The notes under the pieces: generated by a model
Database searches by the model: none
Seen by the model: the letters and a program-made list of their open reading frames with translations, nothing else
What the model was told of the DNA's origin: nothing
Made by a program: the position numbers and the translations under genes
From: Primula veris
Lineage: Eukaryota > Streptophyta > Magnoliopsida > Ericales > Primulaceae
Direction: 5' to 3'
Length of the DNA: 64,000 nt
Assembly (NCBI GenBank): GCA_963682055.1
Contig: OY821745.1
Coordinates: 2,363,501-2,427,500 of the forward strand
In this document: piece by piece, positions 22,601 through 35,006 of the stretch
How the letters are laid out: each line of letters opens with the position of its first letter
How positions within the stretch are numbered: the stretch's first letter is position 1

Positions 22601-24433
22601 ATTTAAGAAAGCAGAAATGATCCCTTGATTAGAGTAGTCTTTTGAGCCAAATTTAATAATGTTCATCATTAGCCAAATTCTTTTTGTATATATAATTAGC
22701 AACTTGTTTTGCAGTAAAAAAATACTCCTTCTTAAGACAACTTTTTGCACAGTTTTGACTTTTTTTTTTGGTAGATTATGAATTTTCGATCAGCGATATC
22801 TGTCGGGAAGTGCATGGACCAAGCTATTGGGATGCCAAATTTTACATAAACTAGTAAACTAAAAAAAATTAAAAAATAATGGTATTAAATCATCGTTTTT
22901 AACATATTTTTAGTGAAAATACATGGTTAAAAAAATTCTTAATTTTCGAAAATATAGTCGTTCCGGTGGTTTCTAGTTAGATTCCCCTGAGTGTACAAAA
23001 TAACATCAAAAAACAATATAAGATAACACTTGGGACTTATTTACTATCCAAGCAAACCAAAACACGAGGCAGCATGAGTCTAGCACCACGTAGTCGTTTG
23101 TCACTTAATGCTTACATATGAAGAATTATTGATATTTATTTATTGTCCTATTATATGCTAACACATTATGCTAAGACATGTAAATTCTTGTCCACTCTTA
23201 AATCTTAATAATGGAGTGGAAAGTCTATAAATTAGAGGCCACCACATACAATTATTATACAAAAGAGAGTAACACCTGCATGCCAACTGTCGTATCAAAA
23301 TATGGCGAGTCACAAAAGATTGATTGTGAAATCAAAAGACTTAGAACACGAAATGTTTTGTTAAGGAGATAATACTAATAAAATAAAATAAAGTTTTTAA
23401 CCAATAATTGAAGAAACATTTTTCCTCCTAACCAATAATAGGAGTAACATTTTTCACATATGAATTTTGGATTTTATGGAAGCAATAATATGAGTAGAGT
23501 ATGGTCTGACTAGAAATGGTTGGTTTCTTTTTAAACTACTGAATAAATAACTCGGAAATAGCTGAAATAAATAAGTTTAATTATTCTTATAAACGGAACA
23601 GAAGGACTGACAATAAATCCCAAACTATAAGACTGAAAAATGAAATGACGAAAATTACCCAGTAGAAATGTGTAGTGTTTTACTTAATTGTCAAAATGAT
23701 GTAATAAATAAACTGAAAACCTAGCTTGAAAGAATAGAGTTTACTGGAACAATATACAGAGTAATAAGTATGAGAAAGTAAATAACATGATTAAAAAACT
23801 GAAAAGGAGAAAGGCAAGTCCACTTTTCAATAGATTCCACTTGAACTTTATTTCTCTTTAGCTTCTTGGTTGAGTGGTTACTAAGTTAGTTTCAAAGGTA
23901 CAATGAATGTCACATATAGTTCCATGGAAAGCGATAATCAAGTCGCGGTCGATCGGTTGGTATATAGTGAGTATTCTCTCTCTTTATGTATGAAGACTGT
24001 CGGAACCAAAACCACAATCGAGATTGAAACCAAGGATACTCCCTAGCTCCTTAAATTTTATTTGTCCGTCGCCTGATCTTAAGGTTAGTGGTTGAGTGGT
24101 CATTGAGTTTTAAAGGTACAACACAAGTCATGTGCACGGCAGATGTGCTCTGGTGGTACTGGCCGAGCGGAGGTGGTCGCGGTAGTTCTCTGATTTTATC
24201 CATAAACCTAACTAGTTTCAGATTTTATCCATAAAACCTAATTTTTCAGAAATGCAACTTACTAAAACCCGAATACTTTATAAAACACTCCTAACAACCC
24301 AACTTTCCCAACATGGTTGTACTAGTTTAAATTTGAGTATTTGAATTTTGACATGTATATAAGTGATCAAGAGCCAAAGAGGTCTGACTAATATATGAGG
24401 TTTCTATCTAGTTTTTTTTTACAACTTCTCTTC
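22601..24433. other. Intergenic DNA with a diverged repeated phrase, no gene seen
   Basis: A phrase of the type GGTTGAGTGGTTACTAAG followed by TTTCAAAGGTACAA occurs near 23872-23903, and a diverged copy near 24083-24122. It may be a SINE-like or other small repeat. Nothing coding is recognised. Confidence 0.4.
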
Positions 24434-24615
24434 CATCATAAAATAATTTTTGATTTTATAAGAGTCAAAAGGTGTCACAAGTCTGTCACTAATTTAAAAA
24501 ACTGTCACAAATTCACTAAACTGTCACAAAACCGTCACAAAAACCGTCGCTAATAAACTCGTAACAAAAAATACCGTCACTAATCTCGTCACTATTTGGT
24601 TATTTTTTTGTAGTG
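24434..24615. mobile_element. CACTA-like MITE, copy 1
   Basis: The unit has repeated phrases of the kind CTGTCACAA and CCGTCGCTAATAA and ends TTTTTTGTAGTG, the inverse of the CACTACAAAA start of copy 3. It is bordered by the 3-bp direct repeat TTC on both sides, as expected for CACTA-type insertions. No coding capacity. Confidence 0.7.
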
Positions 24616-25239
24616 TTCGTGAGAACTTGCCTAGATAGTTATATGTTTTGGAAAAACACTTTTAATTGGTATAGATATATGTATATCACGACGAGTTATC
24701 ATAATTGAAGTTTGAATGATCCGATAAATTCTGTTCTGTTCATATTTTAGAAATTCAAGCAATGTAAATAATGTGATAAAAAAAAAAATGTAATAAAGAG
24801 CTAAACTGGACCTAACAGTAAAGTTGCGAAGGACAAAAATTCTCATATATACATTTATGGAATATCCCATGGTAGTATGTTTTTGGGTAATGGCAAAAGA
24901 ATTTATGAAAGAATAATGCAAATGATCGAACAAACCTTTGGTTCTAGCATTATTCAAGATTATGTATAATAATGTATCCATATATTCTATACAATGAATC
25001 ACTCAAAAGGGTCACTATTATAGTATTATCCGTAGTATTATCCGCACTAGTAAGTAGAGAAATGGGGTATGAAATAAACTATAAATAGTGAATATAAAAT
25101 GCATACAGGTATTATTCTTTTATTAGTTTATATTATCAAAGTCTATAAGCTTCCATTTCCTTGTTTGTCACTATATACATACCATTCAAGGCATACGTTA
25201 TCCCAAGTATGGGACCCTTTGTCACTTTCCTAAGGAATT

Positions 25240-25411
25240 CATTAAAAAAAAAAAAATTAAATTGCGACAGAATTATTGACGGTATTTTTTGTTACGAGCT
25301 TATTAGCGACGATTTTTATGACAGTTTAGTTAATTTGCGACAGCTTTTTAAATTAGTGACAGACTTGTGACAGCTTTTGACTCTCACTAAATCAAACATT
25401 ATTTTGTAGTG
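25240..25411. mobile_element. CACTA-like MITE, copy 2 (opposite orientation)
   Basis: Same family as copy 1 in reverse: TTGCGACAG, TTGTTACGAGCTTATTAGCG and TTTTGTAGTG at the end. The left end is obscured by a poly-A run. The flanks ATT and CTT agree only partly, so the target duplication is uncertain. Confidence 0.65.
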
Positions 25412-26400
25412 CTTCTCGACGTTTCTATTTTTTGAAATGAACTGGAGAATATTATTAGTGCAAGGAAAAATACAGACTTTACTAGAAATATGTAACGTTC
25501 ACGGATACAAATAAATAAATATCTATTACTCAATTGAAACAAGCTAGTGTACATGTCTTACGTTTACTCATTAATATTGTCTATTAACTCAATTACTCCT
25601 ATGTGATACGTGATATTCAAACTAGAAATTAAGAAACTTGTTTTATTGTGTTAAATAAGTGGTTTTCTTTTGGTATATCAACTAGAACTCCTTGACCTAA
25701 TATAAGTATGCTATTTTTCAATAAGGTTGTTAATTCAGTAAAACAACACGTTTAATTTTTATTCTAGTATTTTGATAGAGTATTACATTAAAGACTACTT
25801 GTTCTTGGAGGTCACGTATCTAACAGATCTTAATCTTAACTTGTCTCTCTTAATTGGTCATTAATGTAACTATTAGAGTGATGGCACCAATTTGTCCAAA
25901 TCTTCTACCGTATATTCTCTATTATTTTCGTATCACATTGCTTATTTTCATTCAAAATTTAAATTTTCACAACTTGTTTCGTAAATTTATAAGCTTTTAT
26001 ATTATATTGTATTCAAATTTTAAAATATTTGGACATAATATTATTTTAGACAATTTTTTTAATATTTAATGTTTAATTTACATTAATTTATAAATTTATT
26101 TCAAAATAAATTACGTGTGGATTTTCTTTTAAAAATAATTATGGAAATGTATTGATACATGTTTTATAATAATTTTACAATTTCTTTCAAGTTTTTTAAA
26201 ATATTTTTTTAGATAAAATAGGAAAAAAGAAACAAAAAGCGATGAAAAACAAGAATAAAGATTTGAACTCCACCAATGATCGGTAAATGCATCTCTCTAT
26301 TACCTAATATAGATATATTTGAGTACACATGTCTCCATCCATTTTGAGACATAGTTTGATAATCAATTTAATATTTATTAATTTATGCTTGGTGAACATT

Positions 26401-26590
26401 CACTACAAAATAATGTTTAATTAAGTGAGAGTTAAAAGCTGTCACAAGTCTGTCGCTAATTTAAAAAGATGTTATAAATTTGTCGTAAATTGATTAAACT
26501 GTCACAAATCCGTTACAAAAACCGTCGCTAATAAGCTCGTAACAAAAAATACCGTTACTAATCCCGTCGTTATTTGGATATTTTTTTTTA
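26401..26590. mobile_element. CACTA-like MITE, copy 3
   Basis: It starts CACTACAAAATAATG, the best-preserved terminus of the family. It carries CTGTCACAAGTCTGTCGC and AACCGTCGCTAATAAGCTC. The right end decays into a T-run and lacks a clear GTAGTG. Confidence 0.65.
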
Positions 26591-27885
26591 TTCATAAGTT
26601 GACCAGCCGAAAGATGAGATTCAACATATCTTACAAAATTTATATTATCTTTTAAGTGGTCCATATTTTTTAGTTGAATAGTAGCCAATAGAATTATACT
26701 GCTAAAGTCCAAAGTCCAAACCACAACTACTTAGGTCGTCCAAACGACCGTACAATATTGGATATTCAATTTCTAGTTGTAGATTATTATTATTTTGATA
26801 AAATTTATGTTTAATATAATCCAAAATATGTTCGTGTTTTTTCAATTTAGTATATCCTACTACTAATTTTCTTGATTATTATATTAATTTTAGATTAGTA
26901 TATTGATATCCAATTTGCTAACAAAAAAAAGATGAATTTACTAAATTACCCTCATGCAACTCATATTACTTTCAATTTAATATATTAAACTTTTGTTTTA
27001 TTAAACTATTCTTTCTATAACTTCACACTTGTTCATTTTTATTGAAATAATATTTATAATACTTGCTTATTGTAATACTTGTTTAATCACACGGCTACGT
27101 AATAATAATAAAAATTCACTAAAATAGTGTGTTACAACCGCCAGTTACTCTTTTTGTTTACAAAGTAGTTATTTTATAATATACTAATAAAATAATATTA
27201 TTTCTCTTAACGTTTTACCCAAATAACTAATTCGAATATTGCATATTCAATTATTTGACACAATTTCCATTTCCGAAATTTGTGATTATCGTGAAAATTT
27301 TCAAACATGCTTGTCAAAACTGATCATGTATGTAGTTACTAGTAACCGTGACACACACGTTGCGTGCCCCACGGTTTGTTAAAGAGTAATAAATAGTTTT
27401 ATTACTTTTTACTTTTTATATTTTTATGGCAGTATGATATTATTGTAATTAATATAAATGTGTAGTACTATTTTTGAAAAAAAATGGCTAAATTGAACAG
27501 ACTCATTTGAATTGAGTTGACTTATTATAATAGAATTATTAGTAATAAGTCAAATAATAAACCCAAAATTTTGAGTTGGTATTTGAAATAAAAACATAAA
27601 CAATGTGTCGTACGGAACAACTCACGGTCACTGGTCCATCATCATAATAACACTCTACAATACTAAAATAAAAGTGACTAAAAATATCAATCAACAGTCC
27701 AGGGTGGTACGGCACATCGTCGAAGAGCCTCTGCACCACCAGAGAATCCATAACCACACGCACCTTCGTGTAACCTCCTCCCACTCTACTCATTTGTCCT
27801 GCTCTTTCTCTATATATATACTAGTAATCGTGATACACACATTACGTGACGATATATATATATATACTAACAAAAAAGTGATAGA
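26591..27885. other. AT-rich intergenic DNA, no gene seen
   Basis: No supportable ORF. The phrase ACTAGTAAYCGTGAYACACAC occurs twice (near 27339 and 27820), probably part of a small degraded repeat. Confidence 0.4.
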
Positions 27886-28101
27886 TGAAAATCCAAAATT
27901 TTGCTGAGAAAGAAGATGTGTGATGGTAACTCTGTTATTTTTTACGTGAGAGAAAAACAACCAGTGTATTTTTCTAATTTTTTTAGTAACCGCTGAAAAT
28001 CCAAAATTTTGCTGAGAAAGAAGATGTGTGATGGTAACTCTGATATTTTTTACGTGAGAGAAAAACAACCAGTGTATTTTTCTAATTTTTTTAGTAACCG
28101 C
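27886..28101. repeat. Tandem duplication, two 108-bp units
   Basis: Units 27886-27993 and 27994-28101 are identical except for one base (GTTATTT against GATATTT). A short antisense ORF here exists only because of the duplication. It looks very recent. Confidence 0.9.
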
Positions 28102-28862
28102 TGAATGGTAGATGGATAATTATCTAAAAATTGTAGGTTTTTTTTATATAAAAAAAAAGTTAGCAATTTGACAGCCTAAAAAAAACTATCTTTTTATCTC
28201 TTCGCTTATTATAACAGAATAGATGTATGTATGCGTTTATATAATGTGCATTAAGTATAATTGAAACTTGTACAATATTGAATTTTTAATTGTTTATTCA
28301 GTTATACCCATTGCATTTGATCTAATGGTCTAAATTGTTCCTTTATGTCTGGTGTTTAGATCTTATCCGTCAGTTTTAAGTGATTTAAGAAGGTTGAATA
28401 TCGTGTCAAAAGTTAATGTTTTTAGCAGCGGAAATGTTATAATGTATACATTTTAGCTAAAATACACTACAATTGGTGGTGCTATAAAACTTTTATTGTT
28501 GAAGCTGAAAAGTGTATATACACAAACTAATATTGTGAATGTAAATCTTCAAAAAAAATAAAAAATTATGATTGTACCCTTCTATTATGTAACTATGTTC
28601 CACCCCAAAATATGTCTATAATATTACATTGTGCAATTTAAAAACCGCGAATTAAAAGATAATAGTGTATATAATTAAGTATTTACAATATTATCGACAC
28701 AAAGGAAAAAAAGCGCACACACCGGAAAAAAGAGTTAGGGCCTTGTTTAGACACATGCTAATGCTACCCGACTACGGAACTTATCACGTTACCTTGTTTA
28801 GGCAACATAAGTCGAGTCATCATACTCGTCTTATTTAGACATTCTGGCAAACATCAACGTTA

Positions 28863-30734
28863 TTAATGTTGTTGACATTTATCCTCGCCTTGCCAACTCC
28901 AAACGATATCCTTAAGTGATGGCCTACTATCCTCCTCGCAAAACTTCCTATACTCAAACGTATCCCCCGAGGACTTTGAGAACTCCACGACCGTCACCTC
29001 ATCCGCCATCTCATACACCTCAGCTGTCACTGCTAATTTACCTTTTCGCCCTTCTGTACATCCTTGCAACCTCATTTTGAACTCTTTCGCATATATGACT
29101 TTAAAATTTAACCTCTTCATCGCATTCTCGAGCCTCTCCATGACTGCCCGAGCTGAATATTTAGAGGTGAACATCGAACCGTACCTCCTCGGTGCTGCCT
29201 CAAAGAGACTGGATAGGTCGAACCCTGATGACATCGATGAGATCAACTCGAACGCATTGTAGAATGGTGGGGCCGATTTTGATCTGACCATCTATAATAA
29301 AACAGAAATAAATTGGTATTAATTTGACTTGATTTGATTAAATTGAAATGATTTGGAACTTTTATTTTGAATCCATATACTTCAAAACTTGCAACACTGA
29401 TGATCAGTTGCGGAACCATGATCGTGAAATGCGGGGCTGGTTTTCTATTAAGAAAAATTATAACTTATATGATGTTATTTTACGGAATGGAAGGCTTATT
29501 GCACGTAATTTCGTAATCGACAATTAAATGGGAACAGAAAGAATATACATTAATAATTACTGCATTTTTAATCGTCTATACAACTTTTTTTGTTTTTTTT
29601 AAAGGTAAGTCTACACAACTTATTTAAATTGTAAAAATATTAATGAAATTGTAATTGAAATTATGAAGACCATTAGACTACATGTGTAACATATATTTAA
29701 ACTATATGACAATAGTGTTTCAACAACAATAGGTCCGGTTCAATTTTTACTTCAACTATGATGGTTCACCTAAATGATTTGTTTCTATTATTTATCTTCA
29801 AAATATATAATTTGTTTCTATTCTAATACTAATATACTATCTTCATTACCTGATAATCTACCTCAGCTTTCTCAACCGTTTGATCCTGGATCGTAAACCC
29901 GACAGGCTTGACGAAGTTTTTCCTAAACCACGGGACACGTGTTATTGCGGGGATCGATATCCTACGGTCAGGATCAGCCACCAAGAGTTTGGAAATCAAC
30001 CGTTTCGATTCCGGAGAAAACCAAGGCGGAAATTCGAATTCCGCCTTGAAGATTTTAGTATACATTTTCATCATGTTTTCCTGTTGAAACGGGAGACGTC
30101 CTGCTAATAAAACAAACAAAATTACTCCACATGACCATATATCGGCCTTGGCGCCATCGTATCCTCGCCTACGTAGCACCTCAGGTGCAACGTAGGCAGG
30201 GGTCCCGCACTGTGTGTGGAGCAGCCCGTCGTAATGGAGCTGCTCTGGCAGTGCGGATAATCCAAAATCGGATATTTTTAAGTTTCCGTTTTCATCAAGG
30301 AGTAGATTCTCTGGTTTAAGGTCGCGATGAGACACCCCTCGGCTATGACAAAAATCAACGGCGGATATTAGTTCTTGAAAATACTTTCTTGCTAAATCTT
30401 CAGGTAGTTTCCCTTTCGCCACTTTGGCGAATAGCTCTCCGCCACGAACGTACTCCATGATGAAAAAGATTTTGCGTTTGGTCGCCAAAACTTCGATTAG
30501 CTCGACAATGTTTTGGTGACGGACTAAACGCATGCCTGAGATTTCGTGTTCGATTTGGGCCGTTAGTCCTTTTTTCTTGACATGGTCTTTGTTAATGACT
30601 TTTATCGCGACGCTTTCGTTTGTGACGAGGTTTTTGCCGTAATAGACCTTCGCAAAGGATCCTTGTCCCAACTGTCGGCCCATTTCATACTTTCCGAATA
30701 ACACGTGGCGGGTTTCCGATTGGTTGTTTTCCAT
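28863..30734 (-). CDS. CIPK: CBL-interacting protein kinase (CIPK/SnRK3)
   Basis: A Ser/Thr kinase that is activated by calcineurin-B-like calcium sensors and controls ion transporters and channels. Two exons: 30734-29850 and 29291-28863, joined at CAG|GTAATG and TTATAG|ATGG, giving 437 aa, normal for the family. The kinase half shows the P-loop GQGSFAKV (residues 23-30), Lys45, HRDLKPEN (136-143), DFG (156-158) and APE (183-185). After the intron comes the CBL-binding NAF motif (NAF at 307-309, in [13 protein letters not shown]). The C-terminal PPI-like region follows with [17 protein letters not shown]. The gene looks intact. A minus-strand TATAAAAA lies at 30883-30876. The member number cannot be fixed from sequence alone. 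Confidence 0.95.
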
Positions 30735-30875
30735 GAGTGTTGTTTTAGTTTGAAGGATTTTGGATATTTTTGAGTTTATGGTTTTAAGACTTTAGTTGTT
30801 GAATTTGTTGTTTTGGGAATGGGGGTTCATGTATGAGGTTATAAGAGAGAATTTTATGGCGGTCTGGTTTAATGG

Positions 30876-30883
30876 TTTTTTAT
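30876..30883 (-). promoter_or_regulatory. TATA box of the CIPK gene
   Basis: On the minus strand this reads TATAAAAA, about 145 bases before the start codon at 30734, leaving room for a 5' leader of about 110 bases. No better core-promoter candidate is seen. Confidence 0.45.
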
Positions 30884-30939
30884 ATTAACACAAAATGGGT
30901 TTCATAGTTTTAAAAATAATTTCTATTTGATTCATATAG

Positions 30940-31590
30940 TAGGGCTAGGGGTGTTATCGATTCGATACCGAACATTTTAACTATATACCGATATCGTACT
31001 AAACTAATTTGGTTTGAGAATTTGCATACCATTACCGAATCAAAAAATTCGGTATACCGAACTTTCGGCATACCAAATTATTCGGTTGGTTCGGTTCGGT
31101 TTCGGTTTTATACAAAATTTTAGAGTTTACAAGTGATAATAGAAAAATAGTGCATTTTGAAAAAAAAACATAGTATAAAGTTTTAAAAATAATAGATTAA
31201 AAAGATATATTTATTTAAATTATTGTTACCTTTCTTATTTTTTTGCATAAAATAGTAAATACTAGTAGACATTTCTAATAAAATTTATAAATAAATAAAA
31301 ATATTATAAGTATTCTTTAGAGAAATTAATATAAATATATTAGAACAACATTAATAATTAAGTATATATGTGTTTTATTTTATTTATCTATATAGTATAT
31401 TTTAATATTTCGGTTTGAATCGGTACCATACCGAACTTACCAAAGGAATACCGCAACCGAACCGACTTTCAAGAATCGATTCGGTTGTACCGTACCGGAA
31501 TCTCGGTATACCAAACTTTTGGTACCGATTTAATTGGTTCGGCTCGAAAAACGATCGATCGGTATAAGTCGGTAAAAAATGTCACCCCTA
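30940..31590. mobile_element. hAT-like MITE upstream of the CIPK gene
   Basis: The ends are TAGGG-CTAGGGGTG (left) and CACCCCTA (right). The flanks TCATATAG (30932-30939) and TCATATAT (31591-31598) agree in seven of eight bases, as for an 8-bp hAT duplication. The body is full of inverted phrases such as TTCGGTATACCGAAC and TTCGGTTCGGTTTCGG, with an AT-rich centre. No coding capacity. Its left end is about 205 bp from the CIPK start codon. Confidence 0.7.
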
Positions 31591-32073
31591 TCATATATGC
31601 TCATTTGAGATAGTAATAGCAGTTCTAATAATTTTGAGAAAAAAATATAAATAGTCCTTACTCCTTGCCGACTGTCGAGTGGTAATTAATAAATGGATAA
31701 AACTATCGAGAATTATATGGAGGAAGTTGACGGAATCAGAATTGTGAAGTATGAGCCTAATTTTTTATAAAATAAAATTATACTATATATGAAGTTATTT
31801 TACCGTGTTGGGAGATGAAACACTGAAATTTAAAGGTTTTAATCAAAATAAATAGAAAAAATCTATTTTTTTATCTAAATTTTCAAATTTGAGGAGATGT
31901 AGCCACAAACTATTATTATTCAATTAATTCCTCTACAGAAGTAGAATATATAAGAAGAAAGATGTGTCCATGAATCTTAAATCTAGTTTAGTGGGAAAAT
32001 AATAACGGGAATTAGATTTCTGATTTCTCCCTGCTCAGCATATCTTTTCATCTCTTGTTCCCCAACTCCAACA
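31591..32073. other. AT-rich intergenic DNA, no gene seen
   Basis: Nothing recognisable between the hAT-like MITE and the fold-back element. Confidence 0.4.
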
Positions 32074-34206
32074 TATAACCGTTAATTAAAAATTGGTTTA
32101 TGAAAATAAAATTATTTAATAATTGGTTATGTTATAATATTTAATTAAATATTGTTTAATTATTTGTCAAACTAATTCAGAATTGATCAACCACCGAATT
32201 ACCTAATAAAAATAAAAATAAAAATAAAATGAAAAAAATAAGAAAAACTCAAAAAATAAAAATAAAAATGGAAAAAAAATAAGAAAAAAAAATTTTGAAA
32301 AAAGAAAATTTTAAAAAAAAACTGAAAAAACATTTAAAAAAGCGAGGAAGCAGAAAAAACCCCAAAAAATGATTAAAAAAAAAACCAAGAAAAAACCAAA
32401 ATCACAAATCACAAAAAAAATGTGAAAAAAAAGTTCAAAAAAATGGGAAACCCGAAAAAACTCAAAATGAGAAAAAAAAAATTAAAAAAAAGCCTAAAAA
32501 ATATCCAAAATCACAAAATAATGAAAAAACGTTCGAAAAAGTCGGGAACCCGAAAAAAACCCAAAAAATGGTAAAAAACCAAGATAAATACAAAATCACA
32601 AAAAAAAATAAAATGAAAAAACGTTAAAAAAAGTCGGGAACCAGAAAAAAATCCGAAAAATAGTTAAAAAAAATTAAAAAAATCAAGAAAAATAAAAAAT
32701 CACAAAAAAAATGAAAAAAAGTTCAAAAAATTCGAAAAAAGCCGGAGAGTCCAAAAAATGTTTAAAATGGTAAAAACTTTAAAATAACTTGCAATTGTTT
32801 TCAAATTACTCAAAATGACTTCAAATGACTCAAAATGACTTCAAGTGACTTAAAAATGACTCAGACTGTTTTTAAAATTATTCAAGTTGTTTTTTAAAAT
32901 TATTCAAACTATTTTTAAACTTACCGAAAATGATTCATACTATTTTTAAATTATTTAAATATGACTCAGCTTATTTTTAAAATGACTCAAACTGTTTTTA
33001 AAATTATTAAAAATGATTAAAACTGTTTTTAAAATGACTTAAAATGGTTCAGACTATTTTTAAAATGACTCAGACTGTTTTTAAAATGACTTGAAATAAC
33101 TCAGACTATTTTTGAAATTACTCACATTGTTTCTAAATGACTCAGAATATTTTTAAAATGACTGAAATGACTCAGACTATTTTTAAAATGACTAAAAAGG
33201 ACTCAGACTATTTTTAAAATGACTTAAAACGACTCAAAATTTTTTAAAATAATTTAAAACGACTCGGTCTATTTTTAAAATTACTTAGATTGTTTTTAAA
33301 ATTACTCAGACTATTTTTAAAATAACTTAAAATGACCAAGACTATTTTAAAAATGACTTAAAATTACTCAAACTATTTTTAAAATAACTTAGACTGTTTT
33401 TAAAATTATTCAGACTGCTTTTAAAATGACTTAAAACAACTCAAAATGTTTTTAAAATGACTCAGATTATTTTTAAAATGACTCAGATTGTTTTTAAAAT
33501 GACTTAAAATGACTCAGACTATTTTTAAAATTACTCAGACTGTTTTTAAAATGACTTAGATTGTTTTTTAAATTACTAAGACTATTTTTAAAATGACTTA
33601 AAACAACTCAGACTGTTTTTAAATGACTTGAAAGGACTCATACTGTTTTTAAAATGACTTAAAACAAGTCAGATTATTTTTAAAATTATTTAAAATGACT
33701 CCAACTGTTTTTAAAATGAGTTAAAACGACTCAGACTGTTTTTAAATAACTTGAAATGACTCAGACTGTTTTTAAAATAACTTAAAACAACTCAGATTAT
33801 TTTTAAAATTTCTTAAAATGACTCAAACTGTTTTTAAAACGAATTAAAACGACTCGGACTATTTTTAAAATGAATTAAAATAACTCATACTGTTTTTAAA
33901 ATGACTCTGACTATTTTTAATATGAATTAAGACGAGCCAGACTGTTTTTGTTTTTGCGTTTTTTAAATTTTGTTGATTTTAGATTTTTTGGTGTTTTTAA
34001 AATTTTATTCGTGTTTTTTTTGGGTTTTTGCCTCTTTAATTTTATTTTTCTTTCATATTTTATTTTTCCATTTTTTTTCCTAGTTTTTTTTCCATTTTTT
34101 CTTAGTTTTTACATTTTTATTGGTTAGTTAGAAAAAATAGATAAATTTTTAATTAGTTTCAGTTTCATGGACTAATACTTAATTAATTTATAGATAAGTT
34201 ATCAAT
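32074..34206. mobile_element. Fold-back element with A-rich and T-rich arms around a minisatellite
   Basis: The left end (TATAACCGTTAATT, then AATTAAATATTG...) and the right end (...ACTTAATTAATTTATAGATAAG) are inverted relatives. Inside them the left arm is A-rich (repeated AAAAAACCCGAAAAAA-like phrases, 32200-32755) and the right arm is T-rich (33950-34120). The strand could therefore fold back over several hundred bases. The core 32760-33950 is a tandem repeat. The half-copy at 183-635 shows that the ends and core belong together. No protein is encoded. Confidence 0.65.
32760..33950. repeat. Minisatellite of TTTTTAAAATGACTYA units
   Basis: About 1.2 kb of degenerate tandem units. Two building blocks alternate: GACTCAGACTNTTTTTAAAA (about 21 bp) and GACTTAAAAT (10 bp). 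TTTTAAAA is a palindrome and recurs in nearly every unit. Units drift slightly in length (ATTACT, ATGACT, CAACTC variants). Confidence 0.9.
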
Positions 34207-34757
34207 ACAAAATTTATCCGGATTATATTTTTCTCTATCCCTTCTTTTTTTATTCAGAAATAAATGGTCTTTAAACTTGATTTGTGTATATCTTTCCATG
34301 TATATTGACCGACATACCCATATTGGTGTTTATATGTATTAAAAAGTCAATATGTTGATTAAATTGGATGATATCGACCTAATTGAAAAAACAGATAAAA
34401 CGACTCTTGTTTTTGCCAGATATAGTGACAAGTTGGTCAAATTGTACTTGGCTGCAATTTAACCATCAATCTTCATCATCCGGATAAGTTAACAAATTAG
34501 TTTAAAATTTTTTAAAAAAAAAAAAACAAAAAACAATTGAATGAATATAATAAATTAATAATAGTATATAATGAGTAATATAATTATGTGTGAAAATTGG
34601 CATATCTGTTTAGTTATTTATGTATTTAAATTGTATGTATATGAGTAATTAATAAATTAGAATAAAGACATTTTTTGAAAAAATAAAAAAAATTGACAGT
34701 TTTATTTAAGTTGGTTTATTTTTCTTAAGTTGGTTTATATTAATAGTATAATATATG
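34207..34757. other. AT-rich DNA between the fold-back element and copia element 2
   Basis: No gene or repeat recognised. Confidence 0.4.
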
Positions 34758-35006
34758 TGTTGTGATACATTATATGATTGTCCATATTCATGTATAGGTT
34801 ACATACATTATGTATAACCTTTAAGTTTAAAACTTATGACTTTCTAGCTTCCCGCATATACATGTATCTTGTCCCACCCCTCCACTATATAAAGGGGTAG
34901 AAGTCTTCATAGTTTAACATATATTCATACTTGAATAAAACGACTTTACTCTCTCTCCATACATATCTTGCTATGTCGATACTTTGCTAATAGTTGTCAC
35001 ACAACA
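34758..35006 (+). repeat. 5' LTR of copia element 2 (type B)
   Basis: 249 bp, TGTTGTGATACATTATATG...CACACAACA. A TATA box, TATATAAA, lies at 34886-34893. The 5' half is unlike the LTRs of elements 1 and 3, while the extreme ends (TGTTGT and ACAACA) and the TATA context are shared. Confidence 0.9.

Noticed and set aside
24631..25002. Antisense 123-codon ORF
   Set aside because: AT-driven, hydrophobic low-complexity protein in a MITE-rich gap; no family features.
27790..28068. Antisense 92-codon ORF with an internal repeat
   Set aside because: Arises from the 108-bp tandem DNA duplication, whose length is a multiple of three.
29880..30319. Plus-strand ORFs inside the CIPK gene
   Set aside because: Shadows of the minus-strand kinase frame.
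32760..33950. Possible CRISPR array
   Set aside because: Units are contiguous and degenerate, with no unique spacers; plant nuclear context; it is a minisatellite.
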